Shown here: in pieces, positions 37,430-47,621 of the stretch
How the letters are laid out: each line of letters opens with the position of its first letter
How positions within the stretch are numbered: the stretch's first letter is position 1
Assembly: GCA_013399695.1 (NCBI GenBank)
Contig: VXAU01001251.1
Span: 1,591,925-1,655,924 of the forward strand
Direction: 5' to 3'
DNA length: 64,000 nt
Origin: Formicarius rufipectus
Taxonomy: Eukaryota; Chordata; Aves; Passeriformes; Formicariidae
Notes under the pieces: model-generated
What the model saw: the letters and a program-made list of their open reading frames with translations, nothing else
Databases searched by the model: none
What the model was told of the DNA's origin: nothing
Position numbers and translations under genes: made by a program

Positions 37430-37613
37430 CTGTGAGAAATGTGGGCTTAATTCGTGTCAAAAATATAACAAAGTATATGGTATGGTTTGCCAAATTATTC
37501 AAGGGGATTCCAAAAGCTTTGAATATTGTACATCTGGGCGTTGTAGAATGTGCTGTAAAGATTTAGTAACTAAAGCAAGACATGAACTTAGTTTAACATA
37601 TAAAAAGGAGTAA
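37430..37613 (+). CDS. Cysteine-rich reading frame beside an LTR
   Basis: An open frame of about 60 codons ends in TAA at 37611-37613, about 55 bp before the LTR. Its cysteines follow C-x2-C-x4-C-x10-C-x12-C-x4-C-x2-C-C, then a lysine-rich tail. The even spacing suggests a zinc-binding fold. It is not the CCHC knuckle of retroviral nucleocapsid, and I do not recognise it. Base composition changes sharply to AT-rich where it begins (about 37425), so it probably belongs to the retroviral interior rather than to the host sequence upstream. The frame can extend upstream to an ATG at 37368, but those residues look unrelated. It could be an accessory or env-terminal relic, or chance. Confidence 0.35.
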
Positions 37614-37628
37614 AAGAAGAAAGCAGAA
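37602..37628 (+). other. Possible polypurine tract
   Basis: A 27-bp run with 26 purines (A and G) precedes the LTR. Retroviruses use such a tract to prime plus-strand synthesis right next to the 3' LTR. Here about 40 bp separate it from the TG at 37669, so either the LTR begins earlier (near 37630) or the match is fortuitous. Confidence 0.3.
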
Positions 37629-37668
37629 GTTAATGACTAAGCAGCCTTTTGATACAAGATAGATACAA

Positions 37669-38047
37669 TGTAAACTAAGATTAAGCCGGGTACCTCAACA
37701 CAATAGGGTAAGAGACCAATCAAGATAAGGAGGGAAGTACCCCCAGGCAAGAGAGATATAACTTGAAACAATGATGGGTAAAATTTTAAACTGGGAATAT
37801 CGTAACCCTTCCTGACCCAAAATTGCCAAAAGATTTGAAAAGAGAATCATTAAACAAGAATTAAAGAATATGCATGTTTCGACTGTACATAAGCAGAGCC
37901 TGCGAGCTCTAACGGGGTGCTACTGACAGAGCGGTGACTCTGCGGTACACCCAGCACTGTTTTACTCTCTAACCTTTTCATTACCGATACAATTAAAACT
38001 ACCCTTTCGCTGAGTGACTTGGTCATTCCGGGTGGTCATTTATAACA
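37669..38047 (+). mobile_element. Endogenous-retrovirus LTR (about 380 bp), probably 3' LTR
   Basis: Starts TGTAAACTAAG and ends GGTGGTCATTTATAACA, giving TG...CA ends with short inverted similarity (TGTAAA / TGTTAT). A likely polyadenylation signal ATTAAA is at 37992-37997, near the end as expected, followed by a TGAGTGACTTGGTCATTCCG segment typical of U5. Retrovirus-like sequence lies on its left side (see 37430-37613), so it is most simply a 3' LTR of a mostly deleted provirus. No matching short duplication was found across the two edges. The left edge could be some 40 bp earlier. Confidence 0.6.
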
Positions 38048-38605
38048 GCTCGACCGCCCAAGCCCGTGCCCTGGCTTGCTCTTTGGAGAGAGCGAGAGCA
38101 GTCACCACTACCTGGATTCGCTACAAGTTCCCGGAGGGCCCAACACCATTTGCAGGGAGTTACCAACCACCCCCTACTCCTCTCACCCACAGCTTTTGGA
38201 CAAAGGACGAGGAGAGAGTCTCTGCGCTATCCACGGGAAAGGTTTCTGCACGTCCGCTGTGACCATCATTTTCCCACGTGAGTTTTTGTTGGAAGCAGCC
38301 TCGCCGGAGCTCTAGTGTGACCTCTGTGGCCGCCGCCTCCCAAGGCACAGCATCACCTCACGCTGTCTGTAAACAGAGCTGCACCGACGGGAGCAGAGAT
38401 AGGACTTCATTTATTTGAAAGGTTTGGTTGCAGTGTTGCTGTTCTGTTCTGGTTTTGGTTATATATATTTGTAGTAAAGAACTGTCATCCTTTTCTATAC
38501 ATTTTCTGATTAAAGGCTCTTAATTTCAAAGGTCGTGGTGGTTTTTGGGAAGAGATCCCCTTCTTAGTCCGGATAGACATCTTAGTTTTCTTTTAAACTG
38601 AGACA
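38048..38605 (+). mobile_element. Second LTR-like block (probable ERVL-type LTR, 5' part unclear)
   Basis: The 3' part resembles a bird ERVL-type LTR: TTTGTAGTAAAGAACTGTCA, a GATTAAAGG signal near 38510, CTCTTAATTTCAAAG, and an end of TTTTAAACTGAGACA at 38605. The 5' part (38048-38400) is richer in CpG than its surroundings. Its true start was not found; the retroviral LTR ending at 38047 may have been inserted into it. The family assignment is from memory. Confidence 0.45.
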
Positions 38606-41600
38606 GTCATCAACTTTAAGGCAAGGAAACTGATAGAACCCCAGCCCCAATAACTGCCCTACACGCAGCTGTATGCTGTGCCAAGGTGAGTTCTCCACTA
38701 CCTGCTGTCTCTACAAAACAAAATTTCCAATTCACAGGCCTGTTGCTGTTTCTTCTGGTGCAGGTGGCCTTTCTTGGGAACGCTTTTGAGGCTTTACCTC
38801 ACTGTTTTCACACATCACAGGCTTCTAAAGATAGCATTTTGTTCTTATTTTCTATATTCCTGGATAGTGTTGCCTCTGTATGTATATGCACAGAAGTATT
38901 TATATTTATATATGAGCACTTCCGAATCCAAGGGAAATAGGTAATCAGAGGGTACTCTGAGATCAAAACAACATAGTGTAGTGCAGTGTGTCCCTGTTCA
39001 TGACATAGGCATTGGGAACTAGGTGATCTTTCAGGTTCTTCTAACCCAAACCATTCTATGATTGGTTCAAAATATGGCATTTATCCAGTGACAGAGCAGT
39101 ACAAAAACACCTGGAGGAACATGGTGTCCACTGGAAGATGGGACAGAGCATCTGTCACATCCTGGCTTTTGCCACAGTTGTCCTCCTGTGACTAGACAAG
39201 CTTATAACGAAGATTTGCTTTATTAACAGTGTCTAGAATAGGATTATAATGTCATTAGCACCGTAAAAGAAACTAGGGGGAAAAAAGAAACATCTGTGAG
39301 GAAAAATTTGTACAAGAAGTAACAGATGTGATTCCAAAAGACTTTTCTGAAAAGCATTTTAAGTTTTAATTATTTAGAGTTTCTCACTCTATAGAAGAAA
39401 AACTTGTACAGATTTCTGAACCATAAATAGCTGACTCAGATTACATTGGAAAAAATTTAATGCCAATGGAAGAGTGGACCCAGTTCTACAGAATTAAGCC
39501 ATACAAATTGTCATTTGTGAAGTTATATTCAAAAGAGATCTAATTTAAATACTATACAAAAAGCATGGCAAAATGCAGGATCTGTACAAAGAATAAATTC
39601 TTATTCATTCCCACTAAAGCAATGATGAAATTCCCAGTTCCTACTCCACAGAAAATAAAATGGAACAAAGTGCAGATGATTACAGGGGTAAAGACACCTT
39701 CTGACAGGGATATGGAGTACATGACTGAAAAAGTGCTTTTATCTTGTTTTCATCTCTAATTTCATACTCATTGATTAACAGATTTACTCTGTGCTTCATA
39801 TGATATCATGCATTATTCAAACAACTTCTTAAAATTTAAAAAAAGCACAAAGAACCAGAGGAGAATACCATAACACTGAGAATTTTAAATGTCGTTAAAC
39901 CAAAGGTAGGCTTGAAAGAAAATATCTACTAAGCATACCAACATAAATAAGCTGGTTTCCACACAGCATGAAGCCTGGTTTTGTTTGCCTTGTTTACCTG
40001 GGGTTTTCTGTGCCAGGAGCCCTGTGTACAAAGCTGTGCAGTAGCTCAATAACATGCTGCAAGTAAGCGAATCATTACAGAAAGGTAAACACAATTCTTG
40101 CTCATTAGGCTCACAATTCTTATTCATTAGTATATTCTTTCACTTTGATTGAGCAGTAAAAAGGAAGAGGGTTGGGGATTTTAAGAGAGGTACACAGGTT
40201 TTTAGAAAGCAACAATTCCCAGCAATTCTCAAAAAGGCTGTAAGGAGTTAGGAAGTAAAGAGTGATTTCTGTGTGCAGCCCCACATTTTAGTCAATCCAG
40301 GTTACATGCTTTCTCAGCAGGTGAGATTCTGTATTCTGAAAAGATATAAAGCATGGTAATGTCAGGCTGGTACAGGACCCAAAGTATTGAATGTAGATAA
40401 ATTATAATAGCTTCCAGCCTCCTTTCCTGGAAATATTCTGTATAATTAAGAGTTTTCCACTTGAGTGAAAACTCCTATCGCTCCATTCTTTTACTGACCT
40501 TTGCTTTGCCCTAAATAATCTTGTTTATGCTGTTTGACTTCAGACCTGGTTAAATTTTTTTCTATGATTACTTCAAGCTTTCTATTGATGTGGGTTTTTA
40601 AAGACAAATAGAAAAAACAGAATAAATGACAACTGCAACGAAATGTGAGCATTACTCAATTACAAGATGCATTTTGTCTAGAGAACATGTCACACTCAAC
40701 AACAGAGATAAGCAGGAGACAGCAGACTTCATGATAGACTGAGATTACAGAGAGTACCTGAGATTTACAAATACAACTGCAATTAAAACATACTTGAAAT
40801 CTGGACTCCCTGGAGAGCCTTTCACACCTACCACAATTTGATATCAGAGTCATTGTGACTACACCTATCACAACAAGAACATCTCACACGATCCTTCATT
40901 GGAAATAAGTATCCAAAAGCGTGCATGCTTAACCAGAGAGGACTTTTCTCTGCCTCACAAGACTGAGAATTTACTATTACAGAATTTATTAAACACATGT
41001 GTAGACACTGTCGTTTTTGAGCCAAACTTTATGCCACAGCAAGAGGGTGAAGAAGACTGAAATATGGTTAGTGAAATTACAAAACAGTATTCTTTCTCTG
41101 CCTGTGAGAGAGGCAGTGTGATAAGCAAATACACCTACATTTAGAGTGTTTTCTCACATAAACTTTTCTAGCAGGTTGTCTGGATGTGTATATGATACCG
41201 GATATGTAGATGATATGTGGATTAGGCAGCAGACAGATCATCTACCTAAATGCCATCATGAAACAGCTGCCCTCTTATTTTCTATTCTGTTAATGCTAAT
41301 CTTACAAATCTCAAGCAAGCACTGATATTATTCCTAGAAAGACAATAATCAGAGCAATGGACCCAACAGAACACTATGCAAAATGACACGTCAGATTAGA
41401 GAAGCACTTTGTTTTCATCGGAATATTCAAAGTGTTGGAGACAGCACATTTAGAACAAAACTCCTGGACTGAAACCTTGAGAGCTTCACAAATCACATTT
41501 TCTTTGCAAGCCAGCACAGCACTTTTTTTTTTTTTCTAATTCTCAAGTTGCTGATTTTAATGTGGAGTGAACCCTGACAATATGCTGGGGTTAATGCTGT

Positions 41601-41884
41601 GGAAATGCTGCAAGTACCTAACAGGAAGTAACATTCCTTCTGATGTAATCATCTTTATTACTTGTACTTGCACTTTTTGAGTCTAATGAAAGATCTCTGG
41701 CCCAAGATAGTTTCTAATCACCTGGGGGGATGTTATGCATTTATCTATGGCTTATTCATTATTATAATTACGGTTGCTGTCTGAAACTGAATCATGTGCA
41801 TCAGGAGTTTTTTCCCCTCTCTTCTCTACAGCCACATTTGCTGAACTTCTTGAAATTTGTGCAATTCTTGGGGATGATTCTGTC
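38606..41884. other. Unique non-coding sequence (putative intron)
   Basis: Nothing recognised apart from the CR1 tail at about 39000-39064. Confidence 0.4.
39000..39064 (+). mobile_element. Short CR1 3' tail
   Basis: AACTAGGTGATCTTTCAGGT, then TTCTAACCCAAACC and ATTCTATGATTGG, is the terminal CR1 3' end with one and a half octamer units. A severely 5'-truncated insertion. Confidence 0.75.
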
Positions 41885-41957
41885 CAGAGCTAAGAGTTGG
41901 ACTTTATGATCTTTATGGATCCCTTCCAATTCAGCATATTCTGTCATTCTGTGAACT
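41885..41957 (+). mobile_element. Short CR1 3' tail
   Basis: AGAGTTGGACTTTATGATC, then CCCTTCCAATTCAGCATATT and CTGTCATTCTGTGA, is the terminal part of a CR1 with degenerate octamers. It follows a strong acceptor-like tract (CCCCTCTCTTCTCTACAG at 41814-41831) that shows no usable exon. Confidence 0.75.
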
Positions 41958-43578
41958 TTGTGTGAAATCATCTAATGCTGTTTATTATTGGTAGCCAACT
42001 GTGAACCGCTTTATGTCTGGAGTATGTCTGCATGTGTTTTCTGTTTGTGCCTTACCATGTCTACTCTGCTGACTTCTGTATGCTGGAGACCATGGGGATA
42101 CCTGTGAAGTTCTTTGTGTGGCTCACAAGACATAAGGAAGTGAAGGTGCTATGAATAGAGAGTTATGTGACATGGGATTGTCAGCTATCAAAATCTTTGA
42201 TGTCTTGTTATTGAACATACATCAGCATCTCTAGCAGTAGACACAAAAAGTTCAAACTGTTCTGGCAGGGATATTTATAAGATTAAGTATTCAAAGATGA
42301 TTTTGTTTTCTAAGTATGAAATTCAAACTACCTGAAATCTGGAACAGTGTGAGTTTATATGAAGTTCTCATGTTAGTCAATCAGATGTCTGGTGTGAGCT
42401 CCACATTCTCTTTTTGTTGGCACAGCTGATTAACATGATGCATGTTTTGCAGGCAAATACATAACCCAGACCACTACCTGGTCATGATGTGAGCAATGGC
42501 TGGAAAAAGACACTTCCACTTTTCAAAGACAAGTACAGACATCTCATCAAATGTGCTCATACATGCTTCCTATAAACTTGTGGTGTAAAATAAGGATGCA
42601 AGGGTTCTATACTGCTACAGATCCAGCTGGTTACAGCTGTAATCAGAGCTAAAGGCTTTCTTTATCCTCCAGGTATACTTCACATCTGTTAAAGGCTGCT
42701 AACCCCTGTGAAGCAGTTAGTAAACTATTTAAAGTACATTCCAAATACACTAAGAATATAAACAGTGACCAGATGAAGTTTTCCTTCCCCTGTTTGAAAT
42801 CAGTTGAGGACTAGGCATGCATTGGTCTGGCAGCATTGCACGGGCTCATGGTTGAAAAACTATTTGGCCTTGTCTATTAAAGGGTCAGTGGGGTGTGAAG
42901 TACCATTTTCCCTTACCTGTAGACCAGTGCATGGAACATGATTTTTCTAAAAAGCAATCAAGTGTCTCCCCTATTTACCTGGAAGAAGCATGCTTTGAAT
43001 AAGTACACTTTAACAGTGACACAACCTGTCTGTGATGCTTTGGGGCATGGGTGCCGTACTCAAGTGGTGGGACCATCATGGCCAGCCCTGTCACACACCA
43101 AGGAAATGTCATGGGGCTGGTGTGATTTGGATTGGCATTCCTTGCTTGATCTGGATAACTCTGCTCTCACTTGAATGTTCTTTTGACCATGACACATTGT
43201 GTGGGTACCAAAATCAGCATGCACTAAAGTCATTACCACTATTTTTTCTGCAGAGAGGCACTTGTGTGCAAACCAGGTTTGATTCTGCAAACTTACGATG
43301 CTTAGCAGCAGAGAGATGTGGAGATTTTGTGGAGTAGGATGTCTTTTACCTTTGTACTGAGTAAACTGAAAGACCACTGTGTGGTGAACAAGTACAGCAA
43401 GACACATGACCCCAAGTGACATAGCACTGATGTTTGTTTTCTGTGGACCTGTAACTTATCCCTGTGCAAAGTCAGTACATTCCTGTTTCAGAGAGGTGTT
43501 GAGCTGATCCCACTGACAGCCACCTGAATGGGCTTGAATAATTTGTATAGGAATTTATCTTTTTACTCTTTGTGACAG

Positions 43579-43630
43579 GAACTGGGAAAAAATCAGTCAA
43601 GAAAATGACTTCAGAATATTCTGGGATCTG
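43579..43630 (+). CDS. Candidate coding exon, 52 bp, same gene
   Basis: The acceptor TTTTTACTCTTTGTGACAG ends at 43578 and the donor GTAAGA starts at 43631. The first base completes a codon, and the next 17 codons read NWEKISQENDFRIFWDL, leaving the frame at a codon boundary. The entry phase matches the exit of 30653/30853-type exons, and the exit phase matches the terminal exon at 45806. The residue mix (charged, aromatic, no low complexity) is that of a real helical protein. A second frame is also open across so short a segment, so the call rests on signals and phase. Confidence 0.5.
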
Positions 43631-45805
43631 GTAAGACACTTTCTCATTGCGCTGGCAATTTCTTCTTCCCTGAAGAAAGAATGGGTGACATTTCTTGAGG
43701 TTATACCATGCTCTGTATACTGCACCTGCACTGGCAGCTGAGTCCCCAAGACAGGCCAGTAATTGGCTCAGTGCATATCAGACTCCATTCGACTTCCCTT
43801 TGTGAACACAAAGGTGGGGAGTTAGCCAAGGCAAGAAAATGTACGGTAAAACACAGCTGACAAGAATGCCATAATAAAGAAAAGCAGATGTGCCTCTTCA
43901 CATAGTGAGTGTGAGAGAGGTGGGAGCAAAGGAAGTTTTAACAACAGCAAAAGAAAACTGTTACTTGAACACCGAAGGCTTTGCAGACAAAGAAAGATGC
44001 TGGCAGAGATGGTTAGTTAACTCACATTTACAAATCACAAGATACTAGCTGTGAGGAAATGGCTGTTGTGGGTACCAAACCCACGCAACAGCCCAAATAA
44101 ATGACAAAAGCATGATGTCCAAGTTCAAGGCTTCCACTGAAATATTATTGGCACTTAGGATGGCAGAGTCCTACACAAATCTATTGGATGGATTGAAGTT
44201 CACTCCTATCCTTCCACATACTGTGTACTTTCAGATATAGAAGTTTTTTTTATCCAGACTACAGAGAAACAATGTAAGAAATTAAACGTGATTTAAATTT
44301 GAATGAGTGTCAAATGCAGATGATGGCACACTTGAAATTCCAGATGCCTCAAAGTTCTAGATATGCCTGGCTTATGAGTTGCTATAAAGCTGCTGTTGCT
44401 ATAATGTCAAGACCACTGTGAGAGTACTGGCCTCTGTATTGACACATAGAGTTTTCACTGTATGTCATAATGGTTGTAAGTGGAATGATAATGAATATTT
44501 TTGATCCCACCTAAGGCAAAGGTTGCACTGAGCTAGGGGTTTTACCTATCAGTTTCACATATAGCCCTCACCTACTAAGAAACCCAAATCCTTACTTTCT
44601 ACAGATAGACCTTGGGTGAGAAAACTTGTTAGGTAAGGTGACTTTCCAAGGTTCTTTCAGTGTCAAAGCTGAAGTTCATAACTTCAGTTATATCTCATAT
44701 CTAAATATCCTTTAGGTTAAGTTCCTCAGTGCTGCTGGCAGCAAAGTGAATTGGATTAATCAGGGTATTCAGAAATAAATTACTGTAACAAGATAAAAGC
44801 TTTTGTATTACCTGTACTTAAATGACAATAAGAATTAATAAAATAATTGTTCTTAGATAGCACGTTTATATCGCTTAGAGTTAACAGAGGAAGACAATAT
44901 ATTCATATTTTATATCAAGCTACCCATGCCTAGGAAGTAAATATCTGCCTTCCACGGGGAAGTTGGTGAAGGGTCAGAGGGCTGTCCTCTGATTGTAAGT
45001 CTTTTGGTGTAAATAACAAGTCTTTGTTCTTACATTTGCACATCGTGGTCAGATACTGGGTCACAGCAGGGTTTGCCTAAGCACTACCTCCAGGTCAAAG
45101 AATAAATGTTCTCCTTTCTGGTTTCCTACAAAGATTTCTTCTTGGCTCATATGCAGAATTATGCACCCATATTTTGGTACTAACCATGTGTGAAAATGCA
45201 AACTGATGCTATAGTGGATTATCAGGAATGCAGAGAGGTATCCATAAATCAATCATAATATTAATAGAAAAAGTGTTCATTCACATCATGAGGAGCCCTA
45301 GATCATGGTCATTATTCATGACAGATGTTTCCAGTTAAGTTGTAACTAAAACAAGAGAGATTTTTAAATTTTTTTTCAGCATTACGTATCTAGAATTAAA
45401 TAGTATTATAGTATTGTAACATGGAAACGATGCAAATGAAAAATTATACATGAAAAATGCCTGTGTATATACATTCAGAATTCAAGTGCAATTCTACTTA
45501 GGTTCTTCAAGTAGCAGGAAAATGAATTTGCAAGTTACTCTCCAGTGTTATTCTGGAAAGTTCAGTTTTTTCATACAAGTTACTTTATTTCTTTGTTTGC
45601 TTATTCCTTACATCCCTTTAATGCCAAGTGGCATTTTTCTTTTCTAATGGCACTGTAGTCCTAAAGACCAGGAAGAGCAGTAAGCTTATTAAAAATTAAA
45701 AAGAACCTCTGAGGTAAAATAACACGATATGCCTGAGTATGCTATCAATGATTTTGAAGGTGGGGTTTTTTCTTTATTTCTTCTTACACTAATTTATTTT
45801 CACAG
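43631..45805 (+). other. Putative last intron
   Basis: 2.2 kb between the two best-supported exons. It starts GTAAGA and ends with an exceptionally long pyrimidine-rich tract (from about 45767) and CACAG. No repeats recognised inside. Confidence 0.45.
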
Positions 45806-45922
45806 TACCTGCAATATTCAAACCAGAGGACATGGAGAATGGGTTTTCAGGCCAGGGAGTATATACTTCATAAAATACTAGAAGCTGAGCAAAGAAGTGA
45901 AATAAAAACAACTGAAAAATAA
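45806..45922 (+). CDS. Candidate terminal coding exon with stop codon
   Basis: A strong acceptor (TTTTTTCTTTATTTCTTC ... TTATTTTCACAG) is followed by an open frame that starts at a codon boundary and ends in TAA at 45920-45922. Its 38 codons read YLQYSNQRTWRMGFQ, then AREYILHKILEAEQR, then a lysine-rich end. Joined to NWEKISQENDFRIFWDL it makes a continuous amphipathic, probably helical C-terminus. Phase agreement with the exon at 43579 supports both. Gene identity is unknown; no named domain is recognised. Confidence 0.55.
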   Translation, partial: YLQYSNQRTWRMGFQAREYILHKILEAEQRSEIKTTEK

Positions 45923-47012
45923 GAGAATTATGGTTTAAACTTCCCCTGTTGGAGGTAGTTGCTGTTGTTGCAACTAAACAACCAACACAGTTAATCACCA
46001 AGAGAATTAAGTTACTGTATCACTGCTTGAGTTGAACTCACTAGGCTGAAACATTCAACACAGTCAAAGAACTAAAATATAATTAGATTAAGATGTGACA
46101 TCCTACACATTCAATGATTTAAGGAAAAAATAAATTTGCATCTACAGTGTTGAGATATATGATGCAAGTGTTTATGCTTCAGTTTTACCCCTGAAAAGAA
46201 AGAATCCCCATGCATTCTAAGAACACTTAAGTCTGAAGAGCAGTCTGTATACTCAGAGAATTTACTCATAATGAATAATGGTAACAGCTTAATTCCAAAA
46301 TTCGCTTTAAAAAAAAAGAATCAGCCCACTAACTGGTAAAAAAATTGTATTTATTACAGTGTAGAAACTTACTCATGAGCATAAAAGATTGCACCTGGTG
46401 ACAAAAATTCTTTCTAGCTAGTAAAAGTGCAAATTGCTGTTGAATCACTGACACAAAAACAACCAGGGAAGCACAAATTATTTGTTTAACACAATTCTAA
46501 CTTATCTGTGAGCTAAACTGCAGTATTTTTTTTTTTTTGTAATATAGTACAAGTAAATGGTTTGTGTTGGTGTTCAACAGGTGACAACTAGATAAAAAAA
46601 CTTACCTTGAGGTTTACAATACAGCAAGAAGATGAAAATGTGTTTACATGAGTAAAGGTGAAATATGCTAAGATTTATGAAAAATTTAGATATAATGGAT
46701 GCATATGTTCTATTCTTTATGCTCCTAGATAAAAAAGATTTATCTGGTCACAGCAGTGTTTACTGTTTCTTTTAGTGAAGGTATAAATCTTTGCACCTCC
46801 TCATTAATATAGTCAACCTTTTTTCCCTTTCTGCTTAAAACGTAAATAATGCTTCCCTGAGGCAGTAATGTAATATTTAATTATTTACATTGATTCAGAA
46901 AGTGCAAACTATCTAAATCACAACCCTCTAGTCAATACTTAAACAGGAAAAAATTAAATTTAATAGTAATTTTATACATACCTTATGTACTTAGAATTAA
47001 TTTCATAATTCC
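45923..47012. other. Putative 3' untranslated region, then unique sequence
   Basis: The first 220 bp could be the 3' untranslated region of the candidate gene. The rest shows nothing recognisable. Confidence 0.35.
46129..46134 (+). promoter_or_regulatory. Polyadenylation signal AATAAA for the candidate gene
   Basis: This AATAAA lies about 207 bp after the stop codon, a reasonable length for a short 3' untranslated region. A modest GT-rich stretch (AGTGTTGAG, AAGTGTTTATG) follows within 50 bp. AATAAA is frequent in AT-rich DNA, so the link is tentative. Confidence 0.35.
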
Positions 47013-47365
47013 TTGATGATGATGAAAATCATCCCCCTGCCGTGGACAGGAACACATTCCACTAGCCAGATTGCTCACAGCCCCATCCAACCTGGCCTTG
47101 AACACTTCCAGGGTTAAGGTGTCCACAACTTCTCTAGGTAACATGTTCCAGAGCCTCATCATCCTCACGGGAAAGAATTTCTTCCCAGTATCTAACCTCA
47201 CCCAACTCCTCATCAGTTTGAAGCCATTACTTTGTTCTATCTATACCTTCCCCCATAAGAAATCCCTCTCCAGCTCTGTAATAAGCCCCTTTCAAGTGGA
47301 AGGTGGGGTAATGCTCTAAGGGCTCCTTGGGCATTCTTCAGAGTGAATAACCCCAGCTTTCTAAT
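47013..47365 (-). mobile_element. CR1 3' fragment (chicken-like subfamily)
   Basis: The plus strand reads CCCCTGCCGTGGACAGGAAC, CCCATCCAACCTGGCCTTGA, ACACTTCCAGGGTTAAGG, TTCCAGAGCCTCATCATCCT and AATTTCTTCCCAGTATCTAA, the reverse-complement order of a common CR1 3' region. The minus-strand frame 47213-46983 (RLDTGKKFFPVRMMRLWNML) is the C-terminal end of ORF2. 5'-truncated, inactive. Confidence 0.9.
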
Positions 47366-47575
47366 CGAAATATCTTGAGATACATAGATTATATCTGATC
47401 ATTGTCCATAAAGCTGCTTGATTTTGCTATCATGAAACGAGGAAATGAGGGAAAGTAGATCAGTGTATGATATCATGTATTAATTTCTATTCTTTGCATT
47501 TTGCTCCATACAATTGTCTTCTCCTTCAAGCAATTTCACATTTGTTCTTTAGGTTTAATGAATAATTTTACTCTG

Positions 47576-47621
47576 AAAAAAAACCAAACCATCAATAACA
47601 AACAAACAAACAACAAACATT
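47576..47621 (+). repeat. (AAAC)n simple repeat
   Basis: A run, then AAACC and AACAAACAAAC units. Confidence 0.85.

Larger units (their letters stand above)
36602..37664 (+). repeat. Copy 2 of a 1,063-bp near-identical direct repeat
   Basis: Second copy of 35538-36600. It continues without a break into the LTR at 37669, whereas copy 1 connects without a break to the sequence on its left. One collapsed copy would therefore give a continuous locus. Confidence 0.95.
30854..43578 (+). other. Putative large intron
   Basis: If the exons on either side belong together, this is a 12.7-kb intron. It contains an old CR1 (about 32100-32600), the N-joined duplication, an endogenous-retrovirus tail with LTRs, and two CR1 tails, all listed separately. 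Outside these I see no further exon needed by the reading frame. Confidence 0.35.

Noticed and set aside
41832..41884. Possible exon after a very strong acceptor tract (CTCTTCTCTACAG)
   Set aside because: One frame is open, but no usable donor occurs before the CR1 tail at 41885, so it cannot be an internal exon.
42938..43422. Overlapping frames on both strands of 78-120 codons
   Set aside because: Three frames open in the same interval argue for a local lack of stop codons rather than coding. None has a splice border.
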